64,000 bases of DNA from Bog-473 sp963726135 (GTDB lineage Bacteria > Actinomycetota > Acidimicrobiia > Acidimicrobiales > RAAP-2): assembly GCA_963726135.1 (NCBI GenBank), contig CAVSBE010000001.1, forward strand, positions 310,001-374,000. Reading direction: 5' to 3'. Position 1 is the stretch's first letter, and every line of letters begins with the position of its first letter. The notes under the pieces are model-generated. The model was not told the origin of the DNA, did no database searches, and worked only from the letters and a program-made list of their open reading frames with translations. Both the position numbers and the translations under genes were made by a program. Positions 54,054 to 62,778 of the stretch are shown here, one piece after another.

Positions 54054-54185
54054 GTGCCTGACAGATCACCGCAGAAGCCGGCAGCAAAGAAGCCCGGCAA
54101 GTCCCTCAAGGAGAAGAGAGGCGCAAAGAAGGAGAAGCGGGAGGAGCGCGACAAGAAGGCTGACCGCATGGGACTCGGGCGCTAA
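54054..54185 (+). CDS. 43-residue Lys-rich protein
   Basis: Tiny basic protein starting at GTG 54054 after ATAGGAGCAC: MPDRSPQKPAAKKPGKSLKE, then alternating Lys/Arg/Glu to GLGR. Actinobacterial genomes often encode such small proteins. The good ribosome site and position inside the operon (32 bp after GH130, 8 bp before the next gene) support it. Function unknown; nucleic-acid binding is possible from charge alone. Confidence 0.65.
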   Translation: MPDRSPQKPAAKKPGKSLKEKRGAKKEKREERDKKADRMGLGR

Positions 54186-54193
54186 AGGCCGCA

Positions 54194-55267
54194 GTGCGCA
54201 TTGCGGTACTCGCACCGATTGCCTGGCGGGTCCCGCCGCGCCACTACGGACCGTGGGAGCTCTTTGCCTCGCTCCTGACCGAGGGACTCGTATCCCGAGG
54301 TCACGACGTGACGCTTTTCGCCACCGGGGATTCCGCTACTTCGGCTCGCCTGTCCAGCGTCATCCCCCGAGGCTGGTCGGAGGACCCGGGCATTGACCCA
54401 AAGGTGGCAGAGTGCCTGCACATCTCGGAGGTCTTCGAGCGGGCTTCCGAGTTCGACATCATCCATAACAGCTTCGACTTCCTGCCGCTCACCTACTCCG
54501 GGCTGACTCCGACTCCGGTCGTCACGACGATCCACGGCTTTTCATCGCCCCAGATTGTGCCGGTGTACGCCAAACACAACGACGGAACGTTCTACGTCGC
54601 GATCAGCAATGCTGACAGGCATCCCGCGCTCCGCTACGCGGCCACGATTCATCACGGGATCGACACCGGGGCCTTCACGTTTGCTCCGGATCCTGGCTCC
54701 TACCTGGCCTTCTTCGGACGTATCCATCCGGACAAGGGGGTGGTTGCCGCGATCGATGCCGCCAAAGCGACGGGAATCCCACTTCGGATTGCCGGAATCA
54801 TTCAAGACAAGGCGTACTTCGAGCGCGAGGTCATGCCGCGCCTCGACGGCGATCGAGTCCAATTCATCGGACCAGTTGCGGCGGAGGATCGCTCATCTTT
54901 CTTGGGCGGTGCCGTGGCTCTCCTGCACCTGATCGACTTCGACGAGCCGTTCGGATTCTCGGTGGTGGAGGCCATGGCGTGTGGCACACCGGTGATTGCC
55001 TTCGACAGAGGTTCCATGCGGGAACTCATTGTCGATGGCTTGACGGGTTCTGTGGTGTGTGACGTCGCTTCGGCAGCAGCGGCAATATCGCAAGTGGGTC
55101 GGCTCCACCGACGGACAGTTCGAGACATGGCCGTCCAGCGGTTCAGCAGCGACCGCATGGTCGATGAGTACGTCGACGTTTATCGACACGCAATTGCGGA
55201 ACACGACCGGCGATCGTTGTGCCGGCCAGTCAACGTCGCCACCCAACTTTTATCCCCGAGACGCTGA
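54194..55267 (+). CDS. GT4-family glycosyltransferase
   Basis: 357-residue GT-B retaining glycosyltransferase. The N-terminal domain reads RIAVLAPIAWRVPPRHYGPW and SRGHDVTLFATGDS, with FGRIHPDKGVVAAIDAAK opening the C-terminal domain. The donor-binding EPFGFSVVEAMACGTPVIAF has the E-x7-E motif. The frame is open throughout. It probably acts with the first GT in building a mannose-type glycan. GTG 54194. Confidence 0.87.
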   Translation: MRIAVLAPIAWRVPPRHYGPWELFASLLTEGLVSRGHDVTLFATGDSATSARLSSVIPRGWSEDPGIDPKVAECLHISEVFERASEFDIIHNSFDFLPLTYSGLTPTPVVTTIHGFSSPQIVPVYAKHNDGTFYVAISNADRHPALRYAATIHHGIDTGAFTFAPDPGSYLAFFGRIHPDKGVVAAIDAAKATGIPLRIAGIIQDKAYFEREVMPRLDGDRVQFIGPVAAEDRSSFLGGAVALLHLIDFDEPFGFSVVEAMACGTPVIAFDRGSMRELIVDGLTGSVVCDVASAAAAISQVGRLHRRTVRDMAVQRFSSDRMVDEYVDVYRHAIAEHDRRSLCRPVNVATQLLSPRR

Positions 55268-55411
55268 TCTGTTCCTGACGACCCAAGGCGGCCAGGCCTG
55301 GACAGGAGTCGGCGCTGGTGCCGAGGATGGTGCTACCACTACCCCTCAAACGGGGCTGACCACCTTGGACAGGACGAGGACCCTGAATCACACTGGGGCC
55401 AGGAGGTCATT

Positions 55412-57826
55412 TTGGGCGCAATCAGGCTGGTGTTCGGCGCCGAGCTTCGCCGACGGTGGCGCTCCTGGCTGATCCTGGTCGTCTTGATCGCCGTCGTGGC
55501 CGGTCTGGTTCTGGCCGCCTCAGCCGCCGGGCGACGGACGGCGACCGCTTTTCCGCGCTTTGTCGCGTCGTACGGATACGACGTCTATATCTTCAATCAA
55601 AAGCCCGTACCCGGACTCAGCAGCCTGCCCGGGGTTTCTTCGGTCACGATGATCGGCAACCCCGCGAGCGGGCAACCGTTATGTGCCTGCACCGCCCATG
55701 CCATCAAGCCGTCGAACTTCTATATCAATGAGCTGTCACCCAATGCATTGAGGCGGGTAGTGAAGTTGGTCGCCGGCCACATGCCCGCCGAGTCGTCAGC
55801 GTATGACGTGCTGGCCTCCTTCACGCTCCAGCAGGACTTCGGCGTGCACATCGGTTCGGTCATTCATGCGCCGCTGTATGCAACATCACAGTTGCCGGCA
55901 CTGGGCAGCGGTGCCAACGTGTCCCCGTCCGGGCCGACGGTTGCACTGCATGTCGTGGGAATCGGTGCAGCGGAAATGGAGTTTCCGTCCGGATCGACAC
56001 CCGAATACGACCTCTTCACGACTCCGGCATTTGCACGTGCCGTCAACGACAGAGTTCCGCACGCTGCCGTCTACCTCGTTCGGCTTCGTCGCGGGACGGC
56101 CAGCCTCCCCCGGTTCGCTGCGGCCGCAGGCGCACTTCACCTCGTCTATGTCTCAAATCAGGCCACGGCTGCTGCGGCCGTGGCGGCTTCGATCCACCCC
56201 CAGGCCGTGGGCTGGTGGGTGCTCGCCGTCCTGGCCGCGCTGGTTGGACTGGCCGTCATCGGTCAGGCGCTCGGTCGGCAGAGCGTCGTCGAAAGCGAGG
56301 ACTATCCCTCTTTGGTGGCCTTGGGCCTGCCGAGACGTCACCTCGTGGTCCTCGGCGCGGCGCGGAATCTGATTGTGGCTCTCGTCGGCGCGGCCGGTGC
56401 CGTCATCGTCGCCTTCGCGTTGTCCCCCCTGACCCCGGTCGGCGAGGCGCGCCTAGCGGAACCTTCGACCGGTCTTGCCTTCGATCCACTGGTTCTCCTG
56501 CTCGGAGCGCTGGCAACGGTGGTGGTCGTTCTGCTCCTGGGCATCTGGCCGGCGGTGCGCGCCTCGCGGGTCCGCGTCGGCGGCGACCGGGCCGTAGACG
56601 CCCACCGGTCCTCCATCGTGGCAAACGTGGCCGCCGCGGGCGCGCCACCGAGCGCGGTGATCGGAGTGCGTCACGCTTTGGAGCGCGGACGCGGCACTGC
56701 CTCCGTCCCAGTGGGCACCGCACTGTTCGGATCGGCATTGGCGGTCATGGCACTGTGCGCCACCGTCGTCTTCGCGGCCAGCCTGACGCACCTCACGTCT
56801 ACTCCCGCGCTCTACGGCAGCGACTACCAGCTGGGTTTCTCGAGCACGAACGGGGGGCCGGGCAACCCCACCTCCTGGGTGTCCAGTTTGCAGCACGACC
56901 ACTCCATCACCGCGATCATGCTGGCGGCCAGCAATGAGGTAACGATCAACGGGCATGACGTCCTCGCCATTGCCGGGAAGACTGTGCGTGGACCCATGCT
57001 CCTGTCGACGGTCGACGGCCGGCTTCCCACTGGTGAGGACGATATGACACTCGGAGTCACCACGCTGCACCAGGTCGGCGCCCATGTGGGTTCGGTTGTC
57101 CGGGTTACCGTGCAACAGCCGACCGGCGGTTCGCGCACCGTTCTCTTTCGCGTCGTCGGGACGGCGTCGTTCCCCAGTGACGCCGGAGGCGGTGGGCTCG
57201 GCACCGGGTCGGCCTTGACGATGGCCGGCTACGTGAACGCGGTGTGCCCGCCCGGACGTGATGTGAACAGGTGCCAGCAGTCATTCGCGGCCAGTCAAGA
57301 TTTCGTCGTCCTGGCGAGGGCGAAGTCCGGCCCGAAGGGTCAGGCCGATATCGCCCGCTACGTCGCCGAGGACAGCGCGACCACACCGACCATCCCAACC
57401 TCTTTGCTCAACTTCGGGCAGGCAGTGAACTTCCCCCTCATCCTCGGATGTGTACTGGCGCTGTTCGGTGTGGCAACCCTCCTCCATCTGCTCGTGGTCA
57501 GCGTCGTCCGGCGCCGCCGGGAGATGGGACTGCTCAAGGCGCTCGGCTTCGTGAACCTGCAGGTCGGCGCGACGGTGCAATGGCAAGCCACGACGGTTGC
57601 CCTGGTAGGCATCGTCGTCGGCGTCCCGCTTGGCATCGTCGTCGGCCGGGTGGTCTGGAACGCTTTTGCCACCAACCTCGGTGTTGTGCCCGTCGCCGCC
57701 GTTCCCGGGTTGACGATCGCTGCCCTGGCGGTAGGCGTGCTCGTGGTCGCCAATGCTCTGGCAGTCATTCCGGCTGTGACCTCGGCGCGAAGACGGTCGG
57801 TGGGGCAACTGTTGCGGACTCAGTGA
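55412..57826 (+). CDS. FtsX-type ABC transporter permease
   Basis: 804-residue membrane protein. An N-terminal helix (WLILVVLIAVVAGLVLAASA) is followed by a large outside domain, two central helices (about residues 265-390), a second outside domain and three C-terminal helices (LILGCVLALFGVATLLHLLV and onward) with the FtsX signature RRREMGLLKALGFVNLQVGA. It is the two-module arrangement of MacB/LolC-type permeases. No ATPase gene is adjacent; the ABC ATPase at 58.9 kb has its own permease. The start is TTG 55412 after AGGAGG. Confidence 0.83.
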   Translation: MGAIRLVFGAELRRRWRSWLILVVLIAVVAGLVLAASAAGRRTATAFPRFVASYGYDVYIFNQKPVPGLSSLPGVSSVTMIGNPASGQPLCACTAHAIKPSNFYINELSPNALRRVVKLVAGHMPAESSAYDVLASFTLQQDFGVHIGSVIHAPLYATSQLPALGSGANVSPSGPTVALHVVGIGAAEMEFPSGSTPEYDLFTTPAFARAVNDRVPHAAVYLVRLRRGTASLPRFAAAAGALHLVYVSNQATAAAAVAASIHPQAVGWWVLAVLAALVGLAVIGQALGRQSVVESEDYPSLVALGLPRRHLVVLGAARNLIVALVGAAGAVIVAFALSPLTPVGEARLAEPSTGLAFDPLVLLLGALATVVVVLLLGIWPAVRASRVRVGGDRAVDAHRSSIVANVAAAGAPPSAVIGVRHALERGRGTASVPVGTALFGSALAVMALCATVVFAASLTHLTSTPALYGSDYQLGFSSTNGGPGNPTSWVSSLQHDHSITAIMLAASNEVTINGHDVLAIAGKTVRGPMLLSTVDGRLPTGEDDMTLGVTTLHQVGAHVGSVVRVTVQQPTGGSRTVLFRVVGTASFPSDAGGGGLGTGSALTMAGYVNAVCPPGRDVNRCQQSFAASQDFVVLARAKSGPKGQADIARYVAEDSATTPTIPTSLLNFGQAVNFPLILGCVLALFGVATLLHLLVVSVVRRRREMGLLKALGFVNLQVGATVQWQATTVALVGIVVGVPLGIVVGRVVWNAFATNLGVVPVAAVPGLTIAALAVGVLVVANALAVIPAVTSARRRSVGQLLRTQ

Positions 57827-57921
57827 TGGCAGTCGTAACGACCACAGCACGCAGGCGGGACGCCGAGGACGCGAGGAGGATCCTTCCTCCGATTTCGAAG
57901 TAGCATGAGGACAGCCTCAAC

Positions 57922-58713
57922 TTGGGTCAAAGCGCCGCCGCTTACGGCGGAAAGAGTGGCAGCGCTGTGGGAACCAGATCGAATGGCGGGACCACCGAGC
58001 CATGGCACCTACTCCGTCTTCATCCGACGTCTCACAGCGATGGGCGAGAAGGTTCACTGCTCCTGTTGCCGCCGCCGCGCAAGGCACTTCGGCACGCGGT
58101 TCCCGTGGTGCTCGAGGGCGTCGTCGGTCCTCTCGTCCTCTTCTATCTGCTCCTCGTCCTCACTGGTTTCAAAGGTGCGTTGATCGCGGCGCTCACCTGG
58201 TCTTATCTTGCATTGGGTCGACGCCTGCTGAAGGGTGAGCGGGTATCGATGTTGTTGTTGTTCGGAACCATCCTCATCACCTTGAGAACGGTGATTGCCT
58301 TCGTCACAGGGAGCGCATTCCTCTACTTCGCCCAACCGACGGCCGGTACCGTCGTGATATCTCTGGCCCTGTTGGTCTCAGCGGCGGTCGGACGGCCCTT
58401 CACGCAACGCTTTGCCCACGACTTTTGCCCCATGGACCCGGCAATGATGAGGAGGCCCTTAGTTCGTCGGTTCTTCATTCGGATCTCGGTCCTCTGGGCA
58501 ACTGTGCTGATGCTCAATGCAGCGCTCGTGTTCTGGTTGCTCGTCTCATCGTCGCTCCGTTCCTTCGTGCTCGAGCGCTCTGCGGTGACATACGGGCTCA
58601 CCGCCATTGCCATTTTCTTTTCCATCACGGGGTTCGTGGCGATGATGCGTCACGACGGCATCACCGTCGAATGGGCGAGTAGCAAGAGGCCTCGGGTGGG
58701 CTCGGAACCCTGA
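57922..58713 (+). CDS. VC0807-like integral membrane protein
   Basis: The open frame has 263 codons, but the first 45-60 are probably not translated. Membrane segments begin at VVLEGVVGPLVLFYLLLVLT and include MLLLFGTILITLRTVIAFVT, TVVISLALLVSAAVG and ILWAT/LMLNAALVFWLLVS. The layout and PVGRPFTQRFAHDF-like loop match the VC0807 group of unknown function. Possible starts are GTG 58105 or 58108, or an upstream TTG near 58061. It lies 95 bp after the permease. Confidence 0.65.
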   Translation: MGQSAAAYGGKSGSAVGTRSNGGTTEPWHLLRLHPTSHSDGREGSLLLLPPPRKALRHAVPVVLEGVVGPLVLFYLLLVLTGFKGALIAALTWSYLALGRRLLKGERVSMLLLFGTILITLRTVIAFVTGSAFLYFAQPTAGTVVISLALLVSAAVGRPFTQRFAHDFCPMDPAMMRRPLVRRFFIRISVLWATVLMLNAALVFWLLVSSSLRSFVLERSAVTYGLTAIAIFFSITGFVAMMRHDGITVEWASSKRPRVGSEP

Positions 58714-58863
58714 GTCCTCGCGGTCACCGGTGCCGATAGCGAAGGCGGCCAGCGTCCAGGCGACGCCGCCATCCCGCGTAGGTCGATCAGGCCGGGAGAG
58801 AACCCCTATTTCAAGCCGGTTTCGTTAGTCTCTCGGGCTACGGGTGCGACTCAGGGAGGGCAT

Positions 58864-58882
58864 CCCTGACCCTGGGTCAGGG
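58864..58882 (+). promoter_or_regulatory. Perfect 19-bp palindrome upstream of the ABC genes
   Basis: CCCTGACCCTGGGTCAGGG is perfectly symmetrical about a central T (58873), 46 bp before the ATPase start. Length and placement fit the operator of a dimeric repressor. No regulator gene is adjacent, so the binding protein is encoded elsewhere. Confidence 0.5.
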
Positions 58883-58928
58883 TTGTCCCCGATACCCAGA
58901 AGAGCGCTCGCCGTGCAACGCTTGCCGG

Positions 58929-59831
58929 GTGATCGAGGCCCGGGGGCTCACAAAGCGGTTCGGCAACGTGGTGGCGGTGGACGATCTGTCCTTCGACGTG
59001 CATCCGGGGACCGTGACCGGCTTCCTCGGGCCCAACGGGTCGGGAAAGTCGACCACCATGCGCATGATCATGGGCCTCGACTCGCCGGCGTCGGGCTCCG
59101 TCACCGTGTTGGGCCGGCGCTATCACGACCTCTCCTGGCCGCTGCGAGAAGTGGGCGGACTCCTCGAAGCCAAGGCCATCCATCCCGGCCGCTCTGCCCG
59201 CGCCCATCTGCTCACCTTGGCCCGGAGCAATGCGATCGCTCGGGCACGCGTCGACGAGGTGCTGGAGCTCGTGGGTCTCACTTCGGTGGCAGGCAAGCGG
59301 GCGGGCAAGTTCTCGCTCGGGATGGGCCAGCGCCTGGGCATTGCCGCCGCCCTGCTCGGCGACCCGGGGGTGCTGCTGTTCGATGAGCCCGTGAACGGCC
59401 TCGACCCCGAGGGCATTCGCTGGGTCCGCACGCTGTGCAAAACGCTCGCCGGCGAGGGTCGGACCGTGTTCGTGTCCAGCCACCTGATGGCCGAGATGGC
59501 GCTTACGGCTGACCATTTGGTGGTCATCGGCAAGGGGAAGCTGATCGCCGAGACGTCGGTAGCTGACTTCGTGGCCCGCAGTTCGCGTCAATCGGTCAAG
59601 GTGCGCACGCCCGCACCGCACCAATTGTCCGACGCCGTGACCAATGCGGGCGGGACTGCCATCTCCGATCCCGACGGGTCTCTGACCATCACCGGCCTGT
59701 CGGCACCCGAGGTGGGCGACCTGGCCGCGTCGATCGGCCTCGCCCTGCACGAACTGACCCCCGTCGCCTCACTGGAGGACGCCTTCATGGAGATGACTGA
59801 CGAAGCCGTCGAGTTCCGAGGTGGATCGTGA
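58929..59831 (+). CDS. ABC transporter ATP-binding protein
   Basis: 300-residue ATPase. Walker A is GPNGSGKSTT, the signature motif is FSLGMGQRLGIA, Walker B is VLLFDEPVNGLDPEG, and the switch His lies in VFVSSHLMAEMA. The C-terminal extension of about 90 residues is typical of DrrA/NatA-type exporter ATPases. GTG 58929. It overlaps the permease gene by 4 bp (GTGA). Export of a small molecule or peptide is likely; resistance is possible, but the substrate is unknown. Confidence 0.93.
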   Translation: MIEARGLTKRFGNVVAVDDLSFDVHPGTVTGFLGPNGSGKSTTMRMIMGLDSPASGSVTVLGRRYHDLSWPLREVGGLLEAKAIHPGRSARAHLLTLARSNAIARARVDEVLELVGLTSVAGKRAGKFSLGMGQRLGIAAALLGDPGVLLFDEPVNGLDPEGIRWVRTLCKTLAGEGRTVFVSSHLMAEMALTADHLVVIGKGKLIAETSVADFVARSSRQSVKVRTPAPHQLSDAVTNAGGTAISDPDGSLTITGLSAPEVGDLAASIGLALHELTPVASLEDAFMEMTDEAVEFRGGS

Positions 59832-60733
59832 CAGTGGTGGTCGGCGCTCCGGCCTCCTTCGAGAATGCGCAGCCCCCCGGCCGCGTCGGTCTGCGCCGAG
59901 CCATGGCAGCCGAGTGGACGAAGCTGTGGTCGGTCCGCTCGACCATGTGGACGCTCGTTGGAACGGTGGTCGCCGTGATGGGCTTGTGCGCGCTCGGCAC
60001 CGGCACGGTGAATCCCTCCGAGATCATCGAGGATCCGACTCGCCGGAGCCTGATCGGGATCTTCCTGGGTCAGCTCATCTTCGGGGTGCTGGGTGTCCTT
60101 GTCATGAGCGCCGAGTACGGCACGGGAACGATCCGCGCCACGTTGTCGGCCGTGCCCCGTCGGCCCGTTGTGCTCACCGCCAAGGTCCTCGTCTTCGGTG
60201 TGGTGGCAGTCGTCGTGAGTGAGATCCTCGTCTTCGGTGCCTTCGCACTCGGCCAGGCCATCTTGTCGGCCAAGCACGCTGTCGGGTCGTCGGCGGCGGC
60301 CGCGCAGCGCGCCCAGCAGTTTGGGGTCAAGATCCCCCACAACGTTCAGGCCGCGCTCTCGAGCGGTTCTGCATCCCTGGGACAGCCGGGCGTCCTGCGG
60401 GCCGTGGTCGGTGGCGGTCTCTACCTGGCAGTGCTCGGGCTGCTGGCGCTGGGACTGGGCACGATCATTCGGCACACGGCCGGCGCTATCTCGACCTTCG
60501 TCGGGGTGGTGCTGGTCCTGCCCCTCATCGTTCAGGCGTTGCCCACGTCGATCAGTAACGCCGTCGCCCGCTACCTGCCGGCCAACATCGGCCTGGTCCT
60601 GTTCTCCACCCATGGCTCGCCCGACCGCGTCGGGCCCGCGTTCAGCCCGTGGGCGGGCTTCGCCCTGCTCGTGCTGTACACGGTGGTGATCCTGGGGATC
60701 GGCTGCTGGGTCCTCGTGCACCGCGACGCCTGA
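59828..60733 (+). CDS. ABC transporter permease (ABC-2 type)
   Basis: 301-residue partner of the preceding ATPase. Six hydrophobic segments are present, starting with STMWTLVGTVVAVMGLCAL and IFLGQLIFGVLGVLVMSAEY. The EYGTGTIRATLSAVPRRPVV loop is typical of ABC-2 permeases in this actinobacterial family. It ends VILGIGCWVLVHRDA. Translationally coupled to the ATPase gene. Confidence 0.9.
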   Translation: MTVVVGAPASFENAQPPGRVGLRRAMAAEWTKLWSVRSTMWTLVGTVVAVMGLCALGTGTVNPSEIIEDPTRRSLIGIFLGQLIFGVLGVLVMSAEYGTGTIRATLSAVPRRPVVLTAKVLVFGVVAVVVSEILVFGAFALGQAILSAKHAVGSSAAAAQRAQQFGVKIPHNVQAALSSGSASLGQPGVLRAVVGGGLYLAVLGLLALGLGTIIRHTAGAISTFVGVVLVLPLIVQALPTSISNAVARYLPANIGLVLFSTHGSPDRVGPAFSPWAGFALLVLYTVVILGIGCWVLVHRDA

Positions 60734-60866
60734 GCGCGCCGGAACCACCTACGATCAGCTCAGAGCATCCCTGATGGCCCCGCGGCGACAAAAGATCTGT
60801 TTCGGGCTCTGCCGCTCGCTCGATACGTTCCCACTCGCTCCCTGATCTGGCGCAGGCGGTCGTCGG

Positions 60867-61610
60867 TCACGGCGGTCCTGTTGTCGTTGTCACCGGCACC
60901 GTCGTGGCCGTCGTCGTTGTCACCGGCGCCGTCGTGGCCGTCGTCGTGGTCACCGGCACCGTCGTGGCCGTCGTCGTGGTCACCGGCACCGTCGTGGCCG
61001 TCGTCGTCGTTGCAGGCACGGTCGTCGTCGTTGACCGCGGCCGCGTTGTACTTGTCGTCGTCGTGGCACCCCGGGTCGTGGTTGTCGTGGCACCTGTGCT
61101 CTTCGTCGTCGCTGTCGTAGTCGGTGGCTTGTTGGTCGTGACCGCCACGGTGCCAGGCGGAACGGTCGCAGCGGTGACGAGCGTGGTTCCCTTGACGAGC
61201 GGTCCAACAAACGCTGTCATGAGGCCAGATCCATGCACCGCAAACTTGGTGGTGGTGGTGGGGGTGGTGGTCGACCTCGGCGAGGTTGCCGAAGGCGCGC
61301 CCGCTGACGCCGCGGGCGGTGCTGCCGCCACGGACGTGGGCAATGGCACGAACGGCACCCCGTTCGCGCTATCGGTGCGCATAGGACCCAGCGTCGGTAC
61401 CTGCGAAGGATGAGAAAGCCAGCCGAACATCGCGCTGGCCACAATGGCCACGACACAACCGAGGACAATGTTGCGTGCGTTGTGCGGCTCGTACGGCCTT
61501 TTCGGGTGAACGGTGCGATAGTCGCTCGCGATACCGATACCGATCAGTACGAACGGCGCCAGTGCGACCGCCACCCCCCCGAGGATCAACAACCAGCTGT
61601 GGTCGTTCAT
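60867..61610 (-). CDS. Membrane protein with Thr-rich repetitive tail
   Basis: 247 residues. Two membrane helices (WLLILGGVAVALAPFVLIGI, residues 6-25, and IVLGCVVAIVASAMFGWL, about 47-64) are followed by about 180 residues of Pro/Ala/Thr linker ending in repeats of TTTTATTVPV. The repeat is encoded by a 30-bp minisatellite. The tail is probably outside the cell and may be glycosylated; that is inference from composition. The ATG overlaps the stop of an upstream frame (ATGA). Confidence 0.65.
   Translation of the reverse strand: MNDHSWLLILGGVAVALAPFVLIGIGIASDYRTVHPKRPYEPHNARNIVLGCVVAIVASAMFGWLSHPSQVPTLGPMRTDSANGVPFVPLPTSVAAAPPAASAGAPSATSPRSTTTPTTTTKFAVHGSGLMTAFVGPLVKGTTLVTAATVPPGTVAVTTNKPPTTTATTKSTGATTTTTRGATTTTSTTRPRSTTTTVPATTTTATTVPVTTTTATTVPVTTTTATTAPVTTTTATTVPVTTTTGPP
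60885..61020. repeat. 30-bp minisatellite in the Thr-rich gene
   Basis: About four to five copies of a 30-bp unit (GTCACCGGCACCGTCGTGG plus 11 bases) in near-perfect tandem. Unit length is a multiple of three, so copy changes keep the frame. Copies differ by single bases. Confidence 0.85.
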
Positions 61611-61939
61611 GACCGCTCCATTGCGGGCATGACACGTACGACGGCGAGAGGGAGGATGACCTTCTCGTACTGGAACGGTTTGTCATCGCCCCAAAGAGGG
61701 TGCGCATCCGACCCGATCGAGACAACGTGATGCTTGCTGGATGCCTCGACCACGACAACTCCTGTCCCGTCCATAGTCCGTTCTATGTGCCGCCTCAAGG
61801 GTTCTGCCTCCAACCATGATTGATGTGCCCTGGGGAACACAACCAGGGATTTCGTGTGGAAAACCCTGGTCACACTGGGCAAAAGCCCAGGCATTTCGGG
61901 CAGCTGAACGGGCTTTTTGCGCAAAGTTCCTGCTTGCAC
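61607..61939 (-). CDS. Hypothetical protein upstream of the Thr-rich gene
   Basis: Open frame of up to 110 codons whose stop overlaps the next ATG (ATGA), a sign of coupling. The last 55 residues (MDGTGVVVVEASSKHHVVSI to VVRVMPAMERS) look more protein-like. The upstream part overlaps a set of hairpins, so a start near 61775 is more likely than 61939. No known family. Confidence 0.4.
   Translation of the reverse strand: MQAGTLRKKPVQLPEMPGLLPSVTRVFHTKSLVVFPRAHQSWLEAEPLRRHIERTMDGTGVVVVEASSKHHVVSIGSDAHPLWGDDKPFQYEKVILPLAVVRVMPAMERS
61842..61918 (+). promoter_or_regulatory. Overlapping hairpins resembling an attenuator
   Basis: Read on the plus strand: ACCAGGG (61842-61848) pairs with CCCTGGT (61864-61870); CTGGGC (61875-61880) pairs with GCCCAG (61885-61890) around AAAA; and AAAAGCCC (61881-61888) can instead pair with GGGCTTTT (61910-61917), followed by a further T. 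The second and third stems exclude each other, and the third has terminator form with a T-run. No regulated gene follows at close range. Confidence 0.45.
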
Positions 61940-62326
61940 CCTTAACCACCCGCGGTGTGAGTCATCCTCCTGATCTGGCCGACCTCCCGGACCTCCGCGA
62001 CACCGCCCGAGACTGACAGCATCGAATCGACATCCACACTCCGAAACCGATCACCGACCAGCCGCCCTCTTGACTCGCTCGGACGCCCATATCTCCTGGG
62101 CCGCAACCATCGACGAACCGACTGACCGTGGGCCTCACTCTCCCCACCAGCTCAAGGTGAGAAGACAGGGACCCCGCGGGAACGGGACGAAACCCCTGCG
62201 CGGCTCGGCGACACAGCGCAGGGAGCGGGGTTGGCGAACCCATCGGCGACGGCGGCCGCCGAACCAACGCTGAGGCGACTTGCGTCAAACTGGACGGACG
62301 CAGCAGACGTGAATCGGAAAGGCGAA
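61940..62326. other. 387 bp without a recognised feature
   Basis: Short open frames only, with no coding character. Nothing further seen. Confidence 0.35.
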
Positions 62327-62778
62327 ATGTCCTTCAGGAGCTGGACTGCATTCTTGGTGGTTGGTGCTGTCAAGCTAGTGTCGCCTTTCCTCTGTTGGTC
62401 GCCTCCGCGGCTCCATCCAGCCAGCCGATTCGTAGTTATCCGCTGCCGAGCGACGGGTGGAAGGCCGGACAACCCGCAATGGAGGCGGTATCTGCCGGGC
62501 CATTTCAAGCCACGCTCACACAATCGGGAACGTGCACGTCGAGCGCATCAGTGGACTACCTATGGCCCGCTGGGTACCGGGTCCGATTCCATCCGACGGT
62601 GTTGCTTGACCCGACAGGTCGGGTGGTGGCACATCAGGGCCAGTACGTCACCGTTGGCGGTGGAATCGTCGGTACCGCCTCATGGCCACGGGCAGCTCGG
62701 TGTTACAAAGGTGGCGACGTGTGGGCCATTCAGGGTCCTGTCGCGGTTGGCCGACCAGGGCAGCGGAGGGTGAGTTGA
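62327..62778 (+). pseudogene. Frameshifted secreted protein
   Basis: ATG 62327 starts a signal-peptide-like segment (MSFRSWTAFLVVGAVKLVSP). The mature part lies in another frame: LVASAAPSSQPIRSYPLPSD, then FQATLTQSGTCTSSASVDYL, VLLDPTGRVVAHQGQYVTVG and ARCYKGGDVWAIQGPVA, with two Cys. The shift lies near 62380. The stop overlaps the TTG of the next gene. Family not recognised. Confidence 0.45.

Noticed and set aside
55412..59831. ABC ATPase at 58.9 kb as partner of the FtsX permease
   Set aside because: The ATPase overlaps its own ABC-2 permease by 4 bp and is separated from the FtsX gene by another gene and a palindrome.
60885..61020. CRISPR array from 30-bp periodicity
   Set aside because: There are no spacers; the units are contiguous and code for Thr-rich repeats.
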